Positions 29,668-39,450 of a stretch of 64,000 nt of DNA are shown one piece after another. The number at the start of each line of letters is the position of its first letter. Positions within the stretch are counted from its first letter, which is position 1. The notes below the pieces were generated by a model, which worked only from the letters and a program-made list of their open reading frames with translations, searched no databases and was not told the origin of the DNA. Origin of the DNA: Bog-756 sp963845485 (GTDB lineage: Bacteria > Actinomycetota > Acidimicrobiia > Acidimicrobiales > RAAP-2); NCBI GenBank assembly GCA_963845485.1, contig CAWJSI010000008.1, forward strand, positions 62,001 through 126,000. The letters run 5' to 3'. Made by a program: the position numbers and the translations under genes.

Positions 29668-30993
29668 ATGCGCTGTCGTCCGGGTGCTGCAGCGCGCCGG
29701 AGAGCCAATAGCTTGGCTCGTCGCAGCCGGACTCGACGAGGGAGCTCCCACTCGTACCGCGGCGGCTTATGGGCCGGACCGCGAGGGATACACAGCAACA
29801 CCAAGAAGAAGGGCATCATCACCGTCCGCTCCCGACTGATGAGCCCGAGGTTGCTGAGAGAAGCGAAGGCATAAAGGAAGGCGCCGGTGAAAAAGACAGA
29901 CATGGCCACATACGGCCGGGCCAGTGCCACCCGGGGCACGTACAGGAGCTGTCGAAGGGAGTACAGGAGCATGACCAGCAAGACCAAGTCTTCCAGGGCC
30001 GGGATCCACTGACTCCTCCCATGGGCATTGAAGGGCAACGGATCGAAGAGCACGGTGTAGACGTCCTTCGGATACGCGAGGATGCTCGGTGAATAGCCCA
30101 CCGTGCTACTCCCGAACCCCGAGCCGGACCCAACGCTGTTGTTCGTCGAGATCTTGGTGAGGGAAAGAGACCCGTTGGTACCGGGCAAGAAGTGCAGTGT
30201 CACGAACACCGCAGCCGCCACCATCGACCCCAGCGCGATGAGGGCAATGGTTCGACGGGGGCCTTCGAACCGGGAGTTCGCTGGGGCGGGTCTCACCAAC
30301 ATGGCCAGGGTGAACCCCCCGAGCAGCAGGAGTACCTCATTGGGACGTATGAACATTCCTGCCGCCGAACTCACAATGACCAGCGGATAGCCACCACGGC
30401 GGTAACGGAGAATCCGCGCGCTTCCATACGCCGCCACCCCGAGCAGGAAGGTCATAATGGCCTCCTTGCTGACGTCCGAAGTCCAAAAGACGAGCGTCGG
30501 GAGGAAGAACACAAGGATTGCGTACCGTCGACGACCAGCCCCTCCGAACGTGAGTGTGAATGCCCGGTAGAAGAAGACCACTCCGATAAAGGCCAGCCAG
30601 CTGAAGACCAGGAAGGCGGCCAGCTGGTTGATGCCGACGATGGTGAAGACGACTCCGGCCACGATGCTCACCGCGCCGTTGCTGACGATTCCTTGCAGGT
30701 GGGCAGGAGCCAGGGAGAAGTCGAAGTGACGGAATCCTCGCGCCAGGATGGCGCCCTGTGAGTCGTAACGGTTGTAGTCGGCGACCCCGTCATAGAGGTG
30801 ATCGACCACCCAGATCTGCAACGAAGCGCAGATCAGATGCAGGATGAGACACCAGTTCAGCGCCTTGGCCAACCAGGGATCGTGCTCTGCCTCGGCGACC
30901 CGCGCAATGAACGGCGCGACCAGCCACATACAAGAGCAGCCCAATGATTATGGCAATGATCGGCTCACTGGAAACGCCGACGCCGCTCACCAC
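29658..30993 (-). CDS. Polytopic membrane protein, possible polysaccharide polymerase; frame break near 30925
   Basis: This is a membrane protein of about 445 residues with ten or more helices, 'FFLPTLVFWTSDVSKEA' after the middle, a large Gly/Ser-rich outer loop ('SVGSGSGFGSSTVGYSP') and a basic C-terminus. The frame starts as 'MVSGVGVSSEPIIAIIIG' from 30993. Near 30925 it passes to the next frame ('WLVAPFIARVAEAEHDPW'), consistent with one extra base. Many helices, a large external loop and a position next to a Wzc-like gene are features of Wzy polymerases, but no polymerase motif is diagnostic, so this stays tentative. It could also be a GT-C-like or scaffold protein. Confidence 0.7.
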
Positions 30994-31060
30994 TAACCCC
31001 CTACCGCGGTGATCGTCACCTCAGGATCGAGAGTCCGCATCACCGTCGTGGTGTGGCTCG

Positions 31061-32767
31061 TCAGGATCCCCGGGTGGACGCGCTCGACAGCTCCGCGCCG
31101 CTCTCCTCCGTCGGGGTTGAGACTGACGCCAAAGGCTGGTCGGACTCCGGCTCTTCGAGCACCTGTTCGGGACCTTCGCCCCCCACGATGTCGTCGGACG
31201 TAACGAATGTGTGGGTACGAACCGGCACGTTGGTGAAGACCAGGCCAGAGACCGGGGCGGACAAACGCTCAAGGAGTGCTCCACTGTGACGAAGCTGCTC
31301 AGCGGTGGTCAGACGGTGCTCGGCAACGAGCACGACCACATCGACTAGTGGCACCAGGCCTTCGCCATGGTGCACGGTCAGCAGGGGCGGGACATCGATG
31401 ATCACCAGATCCACCAGATCGCGGAGAGCGGCGATCACACCGGGCGCCACGCTCATGAGCTGACTGCTGTGCGAGGCCAGCTGTTCCATTGGGAGCACAG
31501 ACACTCCAGGAACGCTCGTCTCCTCGAGCAGGGCTGCCACCTCCGAGGATTCGATGATGGCCGGGGGGGCGTAGGCGCTCTCGCCGTTCATGGGAACGGA
31601 ACCGGTGCTTATCACGACCACGGTACGCCCGGACTCGGCACACGAGGTGGCCAGGCTCGCCGCCACGATGGCCCTCGTCGGCTCACTGCCTGGTGAGGCG
31701 ACCAACACGACCCGACGAGGTTCTAGCCCGGAGGCGAGCGCTGGCCCACCAGCGATTGTCCGAGATGCCAGTGAATCGCCGCCGACCGCTCCGGCGGTGA
31801 CGAGGTCGAGTTGGTCATAGACGAGCTCGTAATCGTCGACGCCTGACCCTTCTCGGGAACGACTGGCCAAGGGCTCAGAGAAGACAGCCAGCGCCAACAT
31901 GCGGTACTTCTCCGACGACTGGACCGACTGGTCATGGATCTCCGCCACCACCGGATAGCCAAAGGCCTCACTGGCCCGGGCTGAGGTCCGCAGTCGCTTG
32001 TCGAACAGGCTCACGATCAGGGCGATTGCAGCACCGAGCACCACGCCGATGAGCAGCCCGGCCAACCCACGAAGGGGACGGCTGTCGATCAGTGGTGCTG
32101 TGGACTCCGACGCGTGCGAGGCGCTTTCTAGAATCGTGATGCCGGTACTCGGACTTTGGATGGCCAGCTGGGCCTGCCTCGTTTCCAGTGCCGTCAGCTC
32201 ACCCTCCAGGGCGGTGGCGGTAACGCCGGCCTGATCCGCCTGGCTGTTGAGCTGCTTTTGAACGTCGAGGATCTGCATGTACACCTGGGACTGTTGGCCC
32301 TTGAGCTCCGCGGCTGCCTCCGCGTTCACCTTCGTGACGAGGGCGTAGGCGAAAGCACGGTTCAGCTTGACGGAGTCCGTCTGTGTCGGACCTTGGGCTT
32401 GGATGGTGACCACCCCGGCCTGGCCCGTGGAGACGCCCGAGGCATTTACAGCCGGCCCGGTGACTCTGATCCGGTCTCGGACAACGGCCGAGTTCTCGCC
32501 CAGTTCGGCGATGTGGCCGGCCGCGGCAATCACCTGGTCGGAATTGGCAAAGAAGATGATTTGGTCGGTCGGCACGCCGGTGCTCAGCGGACTTGTCTGA
32601 TTGTTGAGTTCAGGAGGTGGAAGGGCCCCCAGCTGAGAGGTGCTCTTCCAAATCGTGTGCGTATGCGACGGGAGTAAGAGTCCGACCACCAATCCGATCA
32701 GACCCAAAACCAGCATCAGACGCCAACCACGCGCCAATGCCCCCCGATAATCAATCGGCTCCATCAT
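31061..32767 (-). CDS. Wzc/CpsCD-like chain-length regulator with a degenerate P-loop
   Basis: This 568-residue protein joins a Wzz-type chain-length part to a cytoplasmic ATPase-like part. Helix one is near residues 17-30 and helix two near 237-257, bracketing an extracellular coiled-coil-rich region. The cytoplasmic part keeps a Walker B-like strand ('DLVIIDVPPLLTVHHGEG'). Where a tyrosine autokinase has G-x-G-K-S/T it has 'VVLVASPGSEPTRAIVAASL', with no lysine or GKT. There is no C-terminal tyrosine cluster. It therefore probably controls chain length without being a kinase. The start is one of two adjacent ATG codons at 32767/32764. A second such protein is at 47030-48786. Confidence 0.88.
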   Translation of the reverse strand: MMEPIDYRGALARGWRLMLVLGLIGLVVGLLLPSHTHTIWKSTSQLGALPPPELNNQTSPLSTGVPTDQIIFFANSDQVIAAAGHIAELGENSAVVRDRIRVTGPAVNASGVSTGQAGVVTIQAQGPTQTDSVKLNRAFAYALVTKVNAEAAAELKGQQSQVYMQILDVQKQLNSQADQAGVTATALEGELTALETRQAQLAIQSPSTGITILESASHASESTAPLIDSRPLRGLAGLLIGVVLGAAIALIVSLFDKRLRTSARASEAFGYPVVAEIHDQSVQSSEKYRMLALAVFSEPLASRSREGSGVDDYELVYDQLDLVTAGAVGGDSLASRTIAGGPALASGLEPRRVVLVASPGSEPTRAIVAASLATSCAESGRTVVVISTGSVPMNGESAYAPPAIIESSEVAALLEETSVPGVSVLPMEQLASHSSQLMSVAPGVIAALRDLVDLVIIDVPPLLTVHHGEGLVPLVDVVVLVAEHRLTTAEQLRHSGALLERLSAPVSGLVFTNVPVRTHTFVTSDDIVGGEGPEQVLEEPESDQPLASVSTPTEESGAELSSASTRGS

Positions 32768-33286
32768 GCCCCTCGTTATCTGTACGTGTTTCTCAGATGT
32801 GCGCCAGGCGGAATACGATAACCACTGTCCACGGGGAGATCAAGGGCCGCGATGTTCAAATAGCGACCTCAAGCAGGGAATTCTTCGTTGACGGGGCCAA
32901 GATCCCCAAAGATGAGGATGCTCCTCGTTCCATCCTGGACTACGTTTCTCAGCACGTCGAAGTGACAAATGTAGGGGGGGTCGTGACGATGACACAGACT
33001 CGTATCCGATTATCTAGCCGGGGGCCGAGCCGACACTCTCCGTGTTCGTCTCCGCGCCGATAGCTAGGCGAACCTAGAATGCCGGTCGGGATGACCGGTC
33101 GGTGGGATAGGTCGGGTTCTCCGGCCTGAGGGGTGTCGGGCGGCGGGGCGGTCTTGAAGTGTCAGCAGCTGGCTTCACCGGACCTAACAGGTCCAGGTTC
33201 TTGGGTCGGCCTCGGGGGTGCAGTTCTGTCGGCGGGGAAAGCAGGAATGGCAGGTGAAGGACACTGAAGCGTCGAACGGACTAGCG
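32768..33286. other. Divergent intergenic region with three hairpins ahead of the dehydratase gene
   Basis: This 519-base stretch separates the Wzc-like gene from the nucleotide-sugar operon and shows no convincing gene. The part next to the operon holds three perfect inverted repeats: CTAGG-CGAA-CCTAG at 33064-33077, CCGGTC-GGGAT-GACCGG at 33082-33098 and GGACCT-AAC-AGGTCC at 33180-33194. The nonamer GTTTCTCAG occurs at 32788 and again at 32944. The region should contain both promoters and may form a structured leader. I could not match the leader to any riboswitch class I know. Confidence 0.55.
33180..33194. promoter_or_regulatory. Perfect 6-bp inverted repeat in the dehydratase leader
   Basis: GGACCT and AGGTCC flank an AAC spacer, about 90 bases before the dehydratase start. 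It ends in ACAGGTCCA, a nine-base string that also occurs within the dyad at 40336-40354. It may be an operator or an RNA hairpin; the sequence alone does not decide. Confidence 0.4.
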
Positions 33287-35315
33287 ATGTCCGAACAGGA
33301 AGGCGCGGCAGTATCCAGCGGGGCCAGTCGCTCACGCCAAGTGGCCATACTGGCCAGTAGGGTGCGAGCCCAGCTCCTCTTTATGCTGCTCGACTGCGTC
33401 TGCGTAGCCGCCGGTTACAGCGCGTCGCAGATCATCTACCTCCGCAACGTCGCACCCCGCGACTACGGGTTCCACTTCGCCATCTTCATCGCCGCGGCCA
33501 TGGTGTTGACCCTGATCAGCAACCATGTCTTCGGGCTCTATGGGCGGATGTGGCGTCACGCCGGCGTAGACGAGGCCCGCCAGATGATCTTCTCGTCCTT
33601 CGCTGTGGCTGTGGTGCTCATGTGCCTCTACCCGATTGGCCACGCCTTGAAGATCGAGACGGTGCCACCGCAAGTAGTCCTGGTGGGGCTGGTGTTCGCC
33701 TCCATCGGGATGAGCGTCCTGCGATTTCACTCCCGGATCTTCGCCTGGCAGCGCGGATCACGGGGCACGGGCCTGCGTGTCGCAATCATCGGCAGTCGCG
33801 ACACGGCAGCCTCGGCCATCCGGGAGATGCACCGCTGCCCTGGCGCCGGCCTGATCCCGGTCGCGGTGTTCGACGACGACACCTCGGTGCACGGGATGTC
33901 GCTGTTGGGTGTGCCGGTCGTGGGGAGTGTCGCGGACATTCCCCAGTCCACGGCCCGCTACCAGCTCCAACAGGTCCTCTTGGCCATCCCCAGCCCCCCC
34001 CCCGAACTGATCGCCGAGGTGGTGCGGGCGTCGGAGGCATCCGGCATCGTGATGAAGGTGCTGCCCACGGTGCACGACCTGGTCGGAGGCCCCACCCGCA
34101 TCCTGGACATCCAGCGGGCTCGTGAGCCCACGATCGAAGATCTTTTGGGTCGGACCTCGGTGGCCACCGATCTCGATGGCGTTCGCAGGTCCCTCGAGGG
34201 CCACCGGGTGCTGGTGACCGGGGCCGGAGGCTCGATCGGATCGGAGATCTGCCGACAGGTAGCGGCCTTCGGTCCAGCGATCCTCGTGCTGCTCGATCAC
34301 GACGAGACCCACATCCACGACACCGCAGCCTCGCTCACGGGACCCATCCACCAGGCGCTGGTCGATATCACCGACCGGGACGCCGTGTTCGAGAGCTTCG
34401 AGCGATACAAGCCCGATGTCGTCCTGCACGCGGCAGCACACAAGCACGTCCCGGTCCTGGAGGACCACCCGGTCGAGGCGGCCAACACCAACGTGCTCGG
34501 AAGCCTCAACGTGATCGAGGCGGCGGAGTCCGTCGGCGTGCGACGGTTCGTGCTGATCTCCACCGACAAGGCGGTGCGACCGTCGAGCGTCATGGGCGCA
34601 ACCAAGCGGTTGGCCGAACAGGTCCTCCTGACCCACGCCCCACCGGCCGCCGCCTACTGCGCAGTCCGCTTCGGCAATGTTCTGGGCAGTCGGGGAAGTG
34701 TGATTCCCACCTTCACGCGGCAGATCGAGGCGGGTGGCCCGGTGACGGTGACCGACCGTCGAATGACCAGGTTCTTCATGAGCGTCGAGGAGTCGGTGCA
34801 GCTGGTACTCCAGGCCTCTCTCCTGGCCAAAGGCGGCGAGATCTTCATGCTGGAGATGGGTGAGCCGGTCCGAATCGTCGATCTCGCCGAGCGCATGATT
34901 CGTCTGTCGGGTGCCCAGGTCGGGGTCGACATCCAGATCGAAGTGGTGGGCCGTCGCCCTGGCGAGAAACTCGAAGAGCGACTGCGGGCGCCTCTCGAGA
35001 AGGTGATGGAGACCGAGCACGCCTCCATCGAACGCCTCATCCCGATAGTGATCCCTCGCGCCGAGTTCGATGCCCACATGGACGAGCTGATAGACGCCTG
35101 TCATCGCCGTGATGCCGACAGAGGTCCGCAGTCTGCTGTTCAACACCGTGGCGGACGGGGCCGAGGTAGTACCGTCCGATGGTGACGATGAGGGGCCAGA
35201 TCTCACCGACGATGAACCGGAGTGGATGACCACACAGCCATCGGAGGGGCCGACCATGGCAGTTCCGCATCTCGAGGCTGCCGGCTCCAGGAGAACCAGC
35301 GAGAGCAGGGAATAG
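33287..35315 (+). CDS. UDP-sugar 4,6-dehydratase (PglF/WbpM/CapD-like), membrane-bound, frame break near 35118
   Basis: This converts a UDP-N-acetylhexosamine to the 4-keto-6-deoxy sugar. Four N-terminal helices lead to a CoA-binding-like domain and then a Rossmann domain with 'VLVTGAGGSIGSEICRQ'. The active site shows 'STDKAVRPSSVMGATKR', the S-M-K version typical of the long membrane-bound dehydratases. The C-terminus near 35118 passes to the next frame as 'EVRSLLFNTVADGAEV' and stops at 35315, two bases before the next gene. I chose the ATG at 33287; a GTG at 33254 and the frame start at 33218 are possible. With the DegT aminotransferase at 5839 it fits a bacillosamine-like pathway. Confidence 0.92.
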
Positions 35316-35317
35316 CA

Positions 35318-36576
35318 GTGGCAACCTCCGAGCGTCTGGTGGTCGTGGGTCAGGGCTATGTGGGCCTGCCCGTGGCCATCCGAGCGGTAGAGGCCGGATT
35401 CGATGTCGTAGGGTTCGATGTCGATGCCACCCGAGTGAAGCGGCTTCAAACCGGCGACAGCTTCGTGGAGGACGTCAGCGCCGAACGGCTGGCCCAAGCG
35501 TTGGGCTCCGGACGTTACGAACCCACCGATGATCCAGCCGGATCGCCGGGTTCGACGTGGCGGTCATTGATGTCCCCACCCCGCTGACCGATGGCGTCCC
35601 CAACCTCTCCTACATCCAAGACGCTGCCGCATTGCTGGCTCGTTCCCTGCGGCCGGGCGTGACTGTCATCCTTGAGTCGACTACCTACCCGGGCACGACC
35701 GAGGACGTGGTGGCCACCATCTTGGAGGACGGCTCGGGACTGACTGCTGGACGTGACTTCCATCTCGGGTACAGCCCAGAGCGCATCGATCCGGGCAATC
35801 CGGAGTGGAACTTCACCAACACGCCCAAAGTGGTCTCCGGCATAGACGAGAGTTCGCTCGCCGCCGTTCAAGCCTTCTTCGACCGGTTGGTAGACGAGAC
35901 GGTCCCGGTGTCAGGCACCCGCGAAGCCGAGCTGACCAAGTTGCTCGAGAACACCTTCCGGCACGTCAACATCGCGCTGGTGAACGAACTGGCCATGTTC
36001 GCCGCCGCCTTGGACATTGATGTCTGGGAGTCCATTGACGCCGCGTCGACCAAGCCCTTCGGATTTCTTCGATTCACGCCGGGACCTGGAGTGGGAGGCC
36101 ACTGCCTTCCCATCGATCCGAGCTACCTGTCATGGAAGGTTCGCCAGAGCGTCGGTCAGTCCTTCCGATTCGTCGAGTTGGCCAACGACGTCAATGAGCA
36201 CATGCCCGACTACGTGGTCCGTCGTCTGATCACCGCGCTCAACCGCGACCGCAAGGCGGTGAACGGCTCCCGAGTGCTCATTCTCGGAGTGGCCTACAAG
36301 CGCAACACGGGCGATAGTCGGGAGGCTCCAGGAACGGTTATCGCCCACAGCCTGGCCGCTCTGGGGGCAGAAGTACGGGTGGTCGACCCACTCCTTTCGC
36401 CAGATGCGATCGGCCTTCCTCTCGTGGAGCTAACCGTCGAGGAGGTCGAGGCGGCCGATGCCGTGATCGTGGTGACCGACCACGATGTGTTCGATTACGG
36501 GATGGTTCAAGATCATGCCCGCTTCGTCCTCGACACCCGGAATCGCATCAGGGGACCGAGAGTCGAATCGCTGTGA
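35318..36576 (+). CDS. UDP-glucose/UDP-N-acetylhexosamine 6-dehydrogenase, frame break near 35535
   Basis: This is an NAD-dependent oxidation enzyme giving a UDP-uronic acid. The N-terminal Rossmann motif is 'VVVGQGYVGLPVAIRAVEAG' and the catalytic cysteine lies in 'GPGVGGHCLPIDPSY'. The C-terminal domain has 'VLILGVAYKRNTGDSREAP'. The GTG at 35318 begins the protein. Near 35535 the frame changes: adding one C in 'ccagccgg' gives 'DDPARIAGFDVAVIDVPTPL', the expected sequence. The KR-N-x-x-D-x-R-E region resembles the WbpA/WecC group that oxidises UDP-N-acetylhexosamines as well as UDP-glucose dehydrogenases, so the exact substrate is open. It is the second gene of the operon. Confidence 0.92.
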
Positions 36577-36592
36577 AGCACCCGCGACCCGA

Positions 36593-37525
36593 GTGAGAGT
36601 CCTCGTTACGGGTGGTGCCGGCTTCATTGGGTCGAACCTCTGCCGCCAACTTGAACAACAGGCATTCGTTGATCAGATCGTCGTGCTCGACGATCTGAGT
36701 ACCGGGTCGCTGGAGAACCTCAAGGGGTGTTCGGTCGAGTTCATCGAGGGGTCGATCGTCAATGAGGATGATCTCAACACTGCTGCAACGGGAGTCGAGG
36801 CCATCATCCACCTGGCGGCTCGCCCTTCGGTACCGCGCTCGCTGGCCGATCCCATGGCCACCCACACGGTGAACGCGACCGGGACCATGATGGTGCTCGA
36901 GGCGGCCCGACACCACGGCATGCCTCATGTCGTCGTGGCTTCGTCGTCATCGGTGTACGGCGCCAATCCCGCCCTCCCCAAGCGAGAGACCATGCAGACC
37001 CTTCCGGCCAGCCCCTATGCGGCGAGCAAGCTCGCCACTGAGTCTTACGCACTGTCCTACGGACGATCCTTCGGTCTTCCCGTCCTGGCCTTTAGATTCT
37101 TCAATGTGTTCGGACCCTTCCAGCCGGCTGGTCATGCCTACGCAGCGGTAGTCCCCGCGTTCATTGCTGCGGCCCTAGCCGGTCGGCCGTTGCCCATCGA
37201 CGGTGATGGGACCCAGACGCGGGACTTTACGTTCGTGGACACGGTCACCGCCACGCTCGCCGGTGCAGTGCACCGTCGGGTGGTCGATTCCGAACCAGTC
37301 AACCTGGCCTTTGGCTCACGGATCTCCCTGCTGGAACTGATCGACGAGTTGGAGAAGGTACTGGGCCATCCGCTGGCCCGTGAGCACCGCGACCCGAGGG
37401 CGGGCGACGTCCCGCACTCGCAGGCCGACAGCGCCCGCCTGAGGTCCCACTTCCCCGATATCGAGCCCAAGCCCTTGTCTGCATGTCTCCGCGCCACAGT
37501 GGCCTGGCTCCGTGAGACGAGTTGA
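36593..37525 (+). CDS. NAD-dependent nucleotide-sugar epimerase (GalE/WbpP-like)
   Basis: This extended short-chain dehydrogenase of about 310 residues has 'RVLVTGGAGFIGSNLCRQL' (NAD site), 'VVLDDLSTGSLENL', 'SSSSVYG' and 'SPYAASKLATESYAL', the Y-x-x-x-K catalytic pair. These mark a UDP-sugar 4-epimerase or related enzyme. I start it at the GTG 36593, 17 bases after the dehydrogenase; the open frame extends upstream inside that gene but gives no family sequence. Together with the dehydrogenase it could make UDP-GalA or UDP-GalNAcA. Its TGA overlaps the next start (TTGA). Confidence 0.92.
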   Translation: MRVLVTGGAGFIGSNLCRQLEQQAFVDQIVVLDDLSTGSLENLKGCSVEFIEGSIVNEDDLNTAATGVEAIIHLAARPSVPRSLADPMATHTVNATGTMMVLEAARHHGMPHVVVASSSSVYGANPALPKRETMQTLPASPYAASKLATESYALSYGRSFGLPVLAFRFFNVFGPFQPAGHAYAAVVPAFIAAALAGRPLPIDGDGTQTRDFTFVDTVTATLAGAVHRRVVDSEPVNLAFGSRISLLELIDELEKVLGHPLAREHRDPRAGDVPHSQADSARLRSHFPDIEPKPLSACLRATVAWLRETS

Positions 37526-38136
37526 TCAAGGTCCCTAGCGGATCCGATGAAACCGGTCGGCTGACATGGCGGCTCTGGGTAGGGATCGCCGCGCTGCTGG
37601 CCACGCTGGTCGCCGCCGTGATTCTTCATCACGACCCGGGGACCAATGCGGTGGATCGGGCCGGGTTCACCCTGGTCCCCATCAACCCCCACAACGTTGC
37701 CCTCCGCGACGTCACCAAGTTGGGCCTCGCCACAACACTCATCATCGGTTCGATCGGGGCCGCCTTGGTGGCTTGGTTCATCCGGCACAACCGACCGAGG
37801 GCGTTAGCCTGCTTGGTCAGCCCGACAATTGCTGTTGCCTTCAATGAGCTAGTGGTCAAGCCTGTGGTGGGGAGGCACTACCTCGGGGAGCTCACCTTCG
37901 CTTCCGGATCGGTGACCGTGGTGGCGGGGGTAGCGACGGCATGGGTTCTCGCCGTCCCATCCCGAGCCCGGCCGGTGGCGATGGTGGCCGGCGCGGCGGT
38001 CGTCATCTTGATGGTGCTCGCCGTCATCGCTCTGCAGTGGCATTTTCCCAGCGATGCCTTGGCGGGCGTCACTCTGGGTGTTGGGATCGTCCTTTTAATC
38101 GATGTAGCCCTCGTTAAAAATGACGAGAGCGGCTAA
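37522..38136 (+). CDS. PAP2-family membrane phosphatase, partly degenerate motifs
   Basis: This 204-residue protein has about five helices and the layout of lipid phosphatases that recycle undecaprenyl pyrophosphate. Motif 1 is 'KPVVGRHYL', motif 2 is 'FASGSVTVVAG', where the usual PSGH has become ASGS, and motif 3 is 'WHFPSDALAGVTLG', which keeps the H-x-x-x-D pair. Loss of the motif 2 histidine could reduce or change activity. It starts at a TTG coupled to the preceding epimerase. A role in releasing the lipid carrier after export is plausible but inferred. Confidence 0.85.
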   Translation: MIKVPSGSDETGRLTWRLWVGIAALLATLVAAVILHHDPGTNAVDRAGFTLVPINPHNVALRDVTKLGLATTLIIGSIGAALVAWFIRHNRPRALACLVSPTIAVAFNELVVKPVVGRHYLGELTFASGSVTVVAGVATAWVLAVPSRARPVAMVAGAAVVILMVLAVIALQWHFPSDALAGVTLGVGIVLLIDVALVKNDESG

Positions 38137-38139
38137 ACT

Positions 38140-39450
38140 TTGGCCAGTGACGGTGTGGTGGCAAGGTCCACCGCAGCGGTGAGTGTCGGAGGGAGGGCAG
38201 CGGTGGGCGTCGTGGGCAGGGGTGAGAGTGGGCAACCGTCGGCCGAACAGGGCGACCGTCCTCCCGAAAGCGCCGCGGTGGCCTGCATCACAATAGGGAC
38301 AGGGACAGGCGGTGGCCTGGTTCCCGATCAGCTGTTGTCCCGGGTGATGGGGATGATCCGATCCGACGATCGGGTGTGTCCGATCTGGTCGGGCGGCTGC
38401 GTCGTCAGCTTCGGAAGTACCGCCCGTACCGTCCTGCCGGAAACTCTGGCCGAGCGGATGGTCGAGTCACTCGAGGGCCTCGGCTCGGACGGAGTGGTCG
38501 TATCAGTGGGAATGGCCAGTAGCACCCGCCCCATCGGTCTCGACGTGTTGACCCAACGGTCCGTGTCTTCGTCCCGGTCAGGTCGGCCTCGAAGCGCCCG
38601 CTCGAACGGCCCAACGGCGGTCACCGTCCTCGACCACGAGTGTGCGGTGCCACCCACCTGCCTCGGGCTCCGACGCCGGTCTCGGCGAGAGGCCAGTCTC
38701 CGCGGGATCTCCCATCTCGAATGGCGAAACCACCAGGTCTATGCAGCTCCGCCCCGCTCGACCCTCCTCATCCTCGATGGCGACTTTGACCAGTTGTGTG
38801 GCCCCGGGCCCGTGGCCCGCTCCATCATCTATAGAGCCGACGGATACGGCTACGACACGGCCGTGCGCAGCCTCGCCGGCTTCGACGCACCCCTCCTCGA
38901 CGAGCTGGTGCCGACACTGGTCGTCATCGTCCTCGATCACATCCCCTCGAGCACCCTTCCCATGTCTTGGACGACCAGTTCGTGGCGGCTGGCCTCGGTG
39001 GCCACAACCGCCGCCGTGCGTCACAAGGTTCCCGTGCTCGCCGTGAGCAACCGAGGAGCAGGCGCACTGGCAGCTTGCGTGAGCCACGGGGCCAGCGCGC
39101 TGTTTGGCCTGGGTGACATCGATGGCCACCTGGGCCGGCACCGGACTTCGACGGACGCCACCTCGTGGGAGATGCACAACGTCACGAACGAGCACCGGCC
39201 TCCCGGCTTCGATGCCCTCCTCACACTGACCGACAGCGAGCGCAGGGTCCTGTTCTACCTGACCGGCGGGTGGTCTGCTCAGGCGATCGCGGATGAGTTG
39301 GTCGTCTCGCTGACCACCGTCCGATCCCATATCCGGTCCACACTCCGCAAGTTGGGTGTCCGCTCGCAACTGGCCGCGGTGGCCATCGCCAACGGACTCG
39401 ACTTCGAAGCGGTACGACAGCCCGAGCCTGCGGCGGTGGGTCCTCGCTGA
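38140..39450 (+). CDS. LuxR-type regulator with degenerate GGDEF-like and receiver-like regions
   Basis: This encodes 436 residues. The C-terminus (about 365-425) is a clear LuxR/GerE helix-turn-helix: 'LTDSERRVLFYLTGGWSAQA' followed by 'TVRSHIRSTLRKLGVRSQL'. Residues about 45-135 follow the pattern of the second half of a GGDEF domain ('LLSRVMGMIRSDDRVCPI', 'VVSFG', 'LAERMVESL', 'VVVSVGMA'), but the GGDEF signature position reads 'WSGGC', so no cyclase activity is expected. Residues about 205-330 resemble a receiver fold ('TLLILDGDFDQL', 'LVVIVLDH', 'VPVLAVSNRGAGAL', 'HGASALFGLGDI'). The start is uncertain: TTG 38140 or a downstream GTG. It lies in the middle of the locus and is the best candidate for its regulator. 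Confidence 0.82.
   Translation: MASDGVVARSTAAVSVGGRAAVGVVGRGESGQPSAEQGDRPPESAAVACITIGTGTGGGLVPDQLLSRVMGMIRSDDRVCPIWSGGCVVSFGSTARTVLPETLAERMVESLEGLGSDGVVVSVGMASSTRPIGLDVLTQRSVSSSRSGRPRSARSNGPTAVTVLDHECAVPPTCLGLRRRSRREASLRGISHLEWRNHQVYAAPPRSTLLILDGDFDQLCGPGPVARSIIYRADGYGYDTAVRSLAGFDAPLLDELVPTLVVIVLDHIPSSTLPMSWTTSSWRLASVATTAAVRHKVPVLAVSNRGAGALAACVSHGASALFGLGDIDGHLGRHRTSTDATSWEMHNVTNEHRPPGFDALLTLTDSERRVLFYLTGGWSAQAIADELVVSLTTVRSHIRSTLRKLGVRSQLAAVAIANGLDFEAVRQPEPAAVGPR

Noticed and set aside
33060..33286. Known riboswitch (c-di-GMP, c-di-AMP, TPP, cobalamin) in the dehydratase leader
   Set aside because: None of the conserved core strings of these classes is present.
33758..35497. Minus-strand open frame of 579 codons
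   Set aside because: It is antisense to the dehydratase gene, whose motifs are unambiguous.
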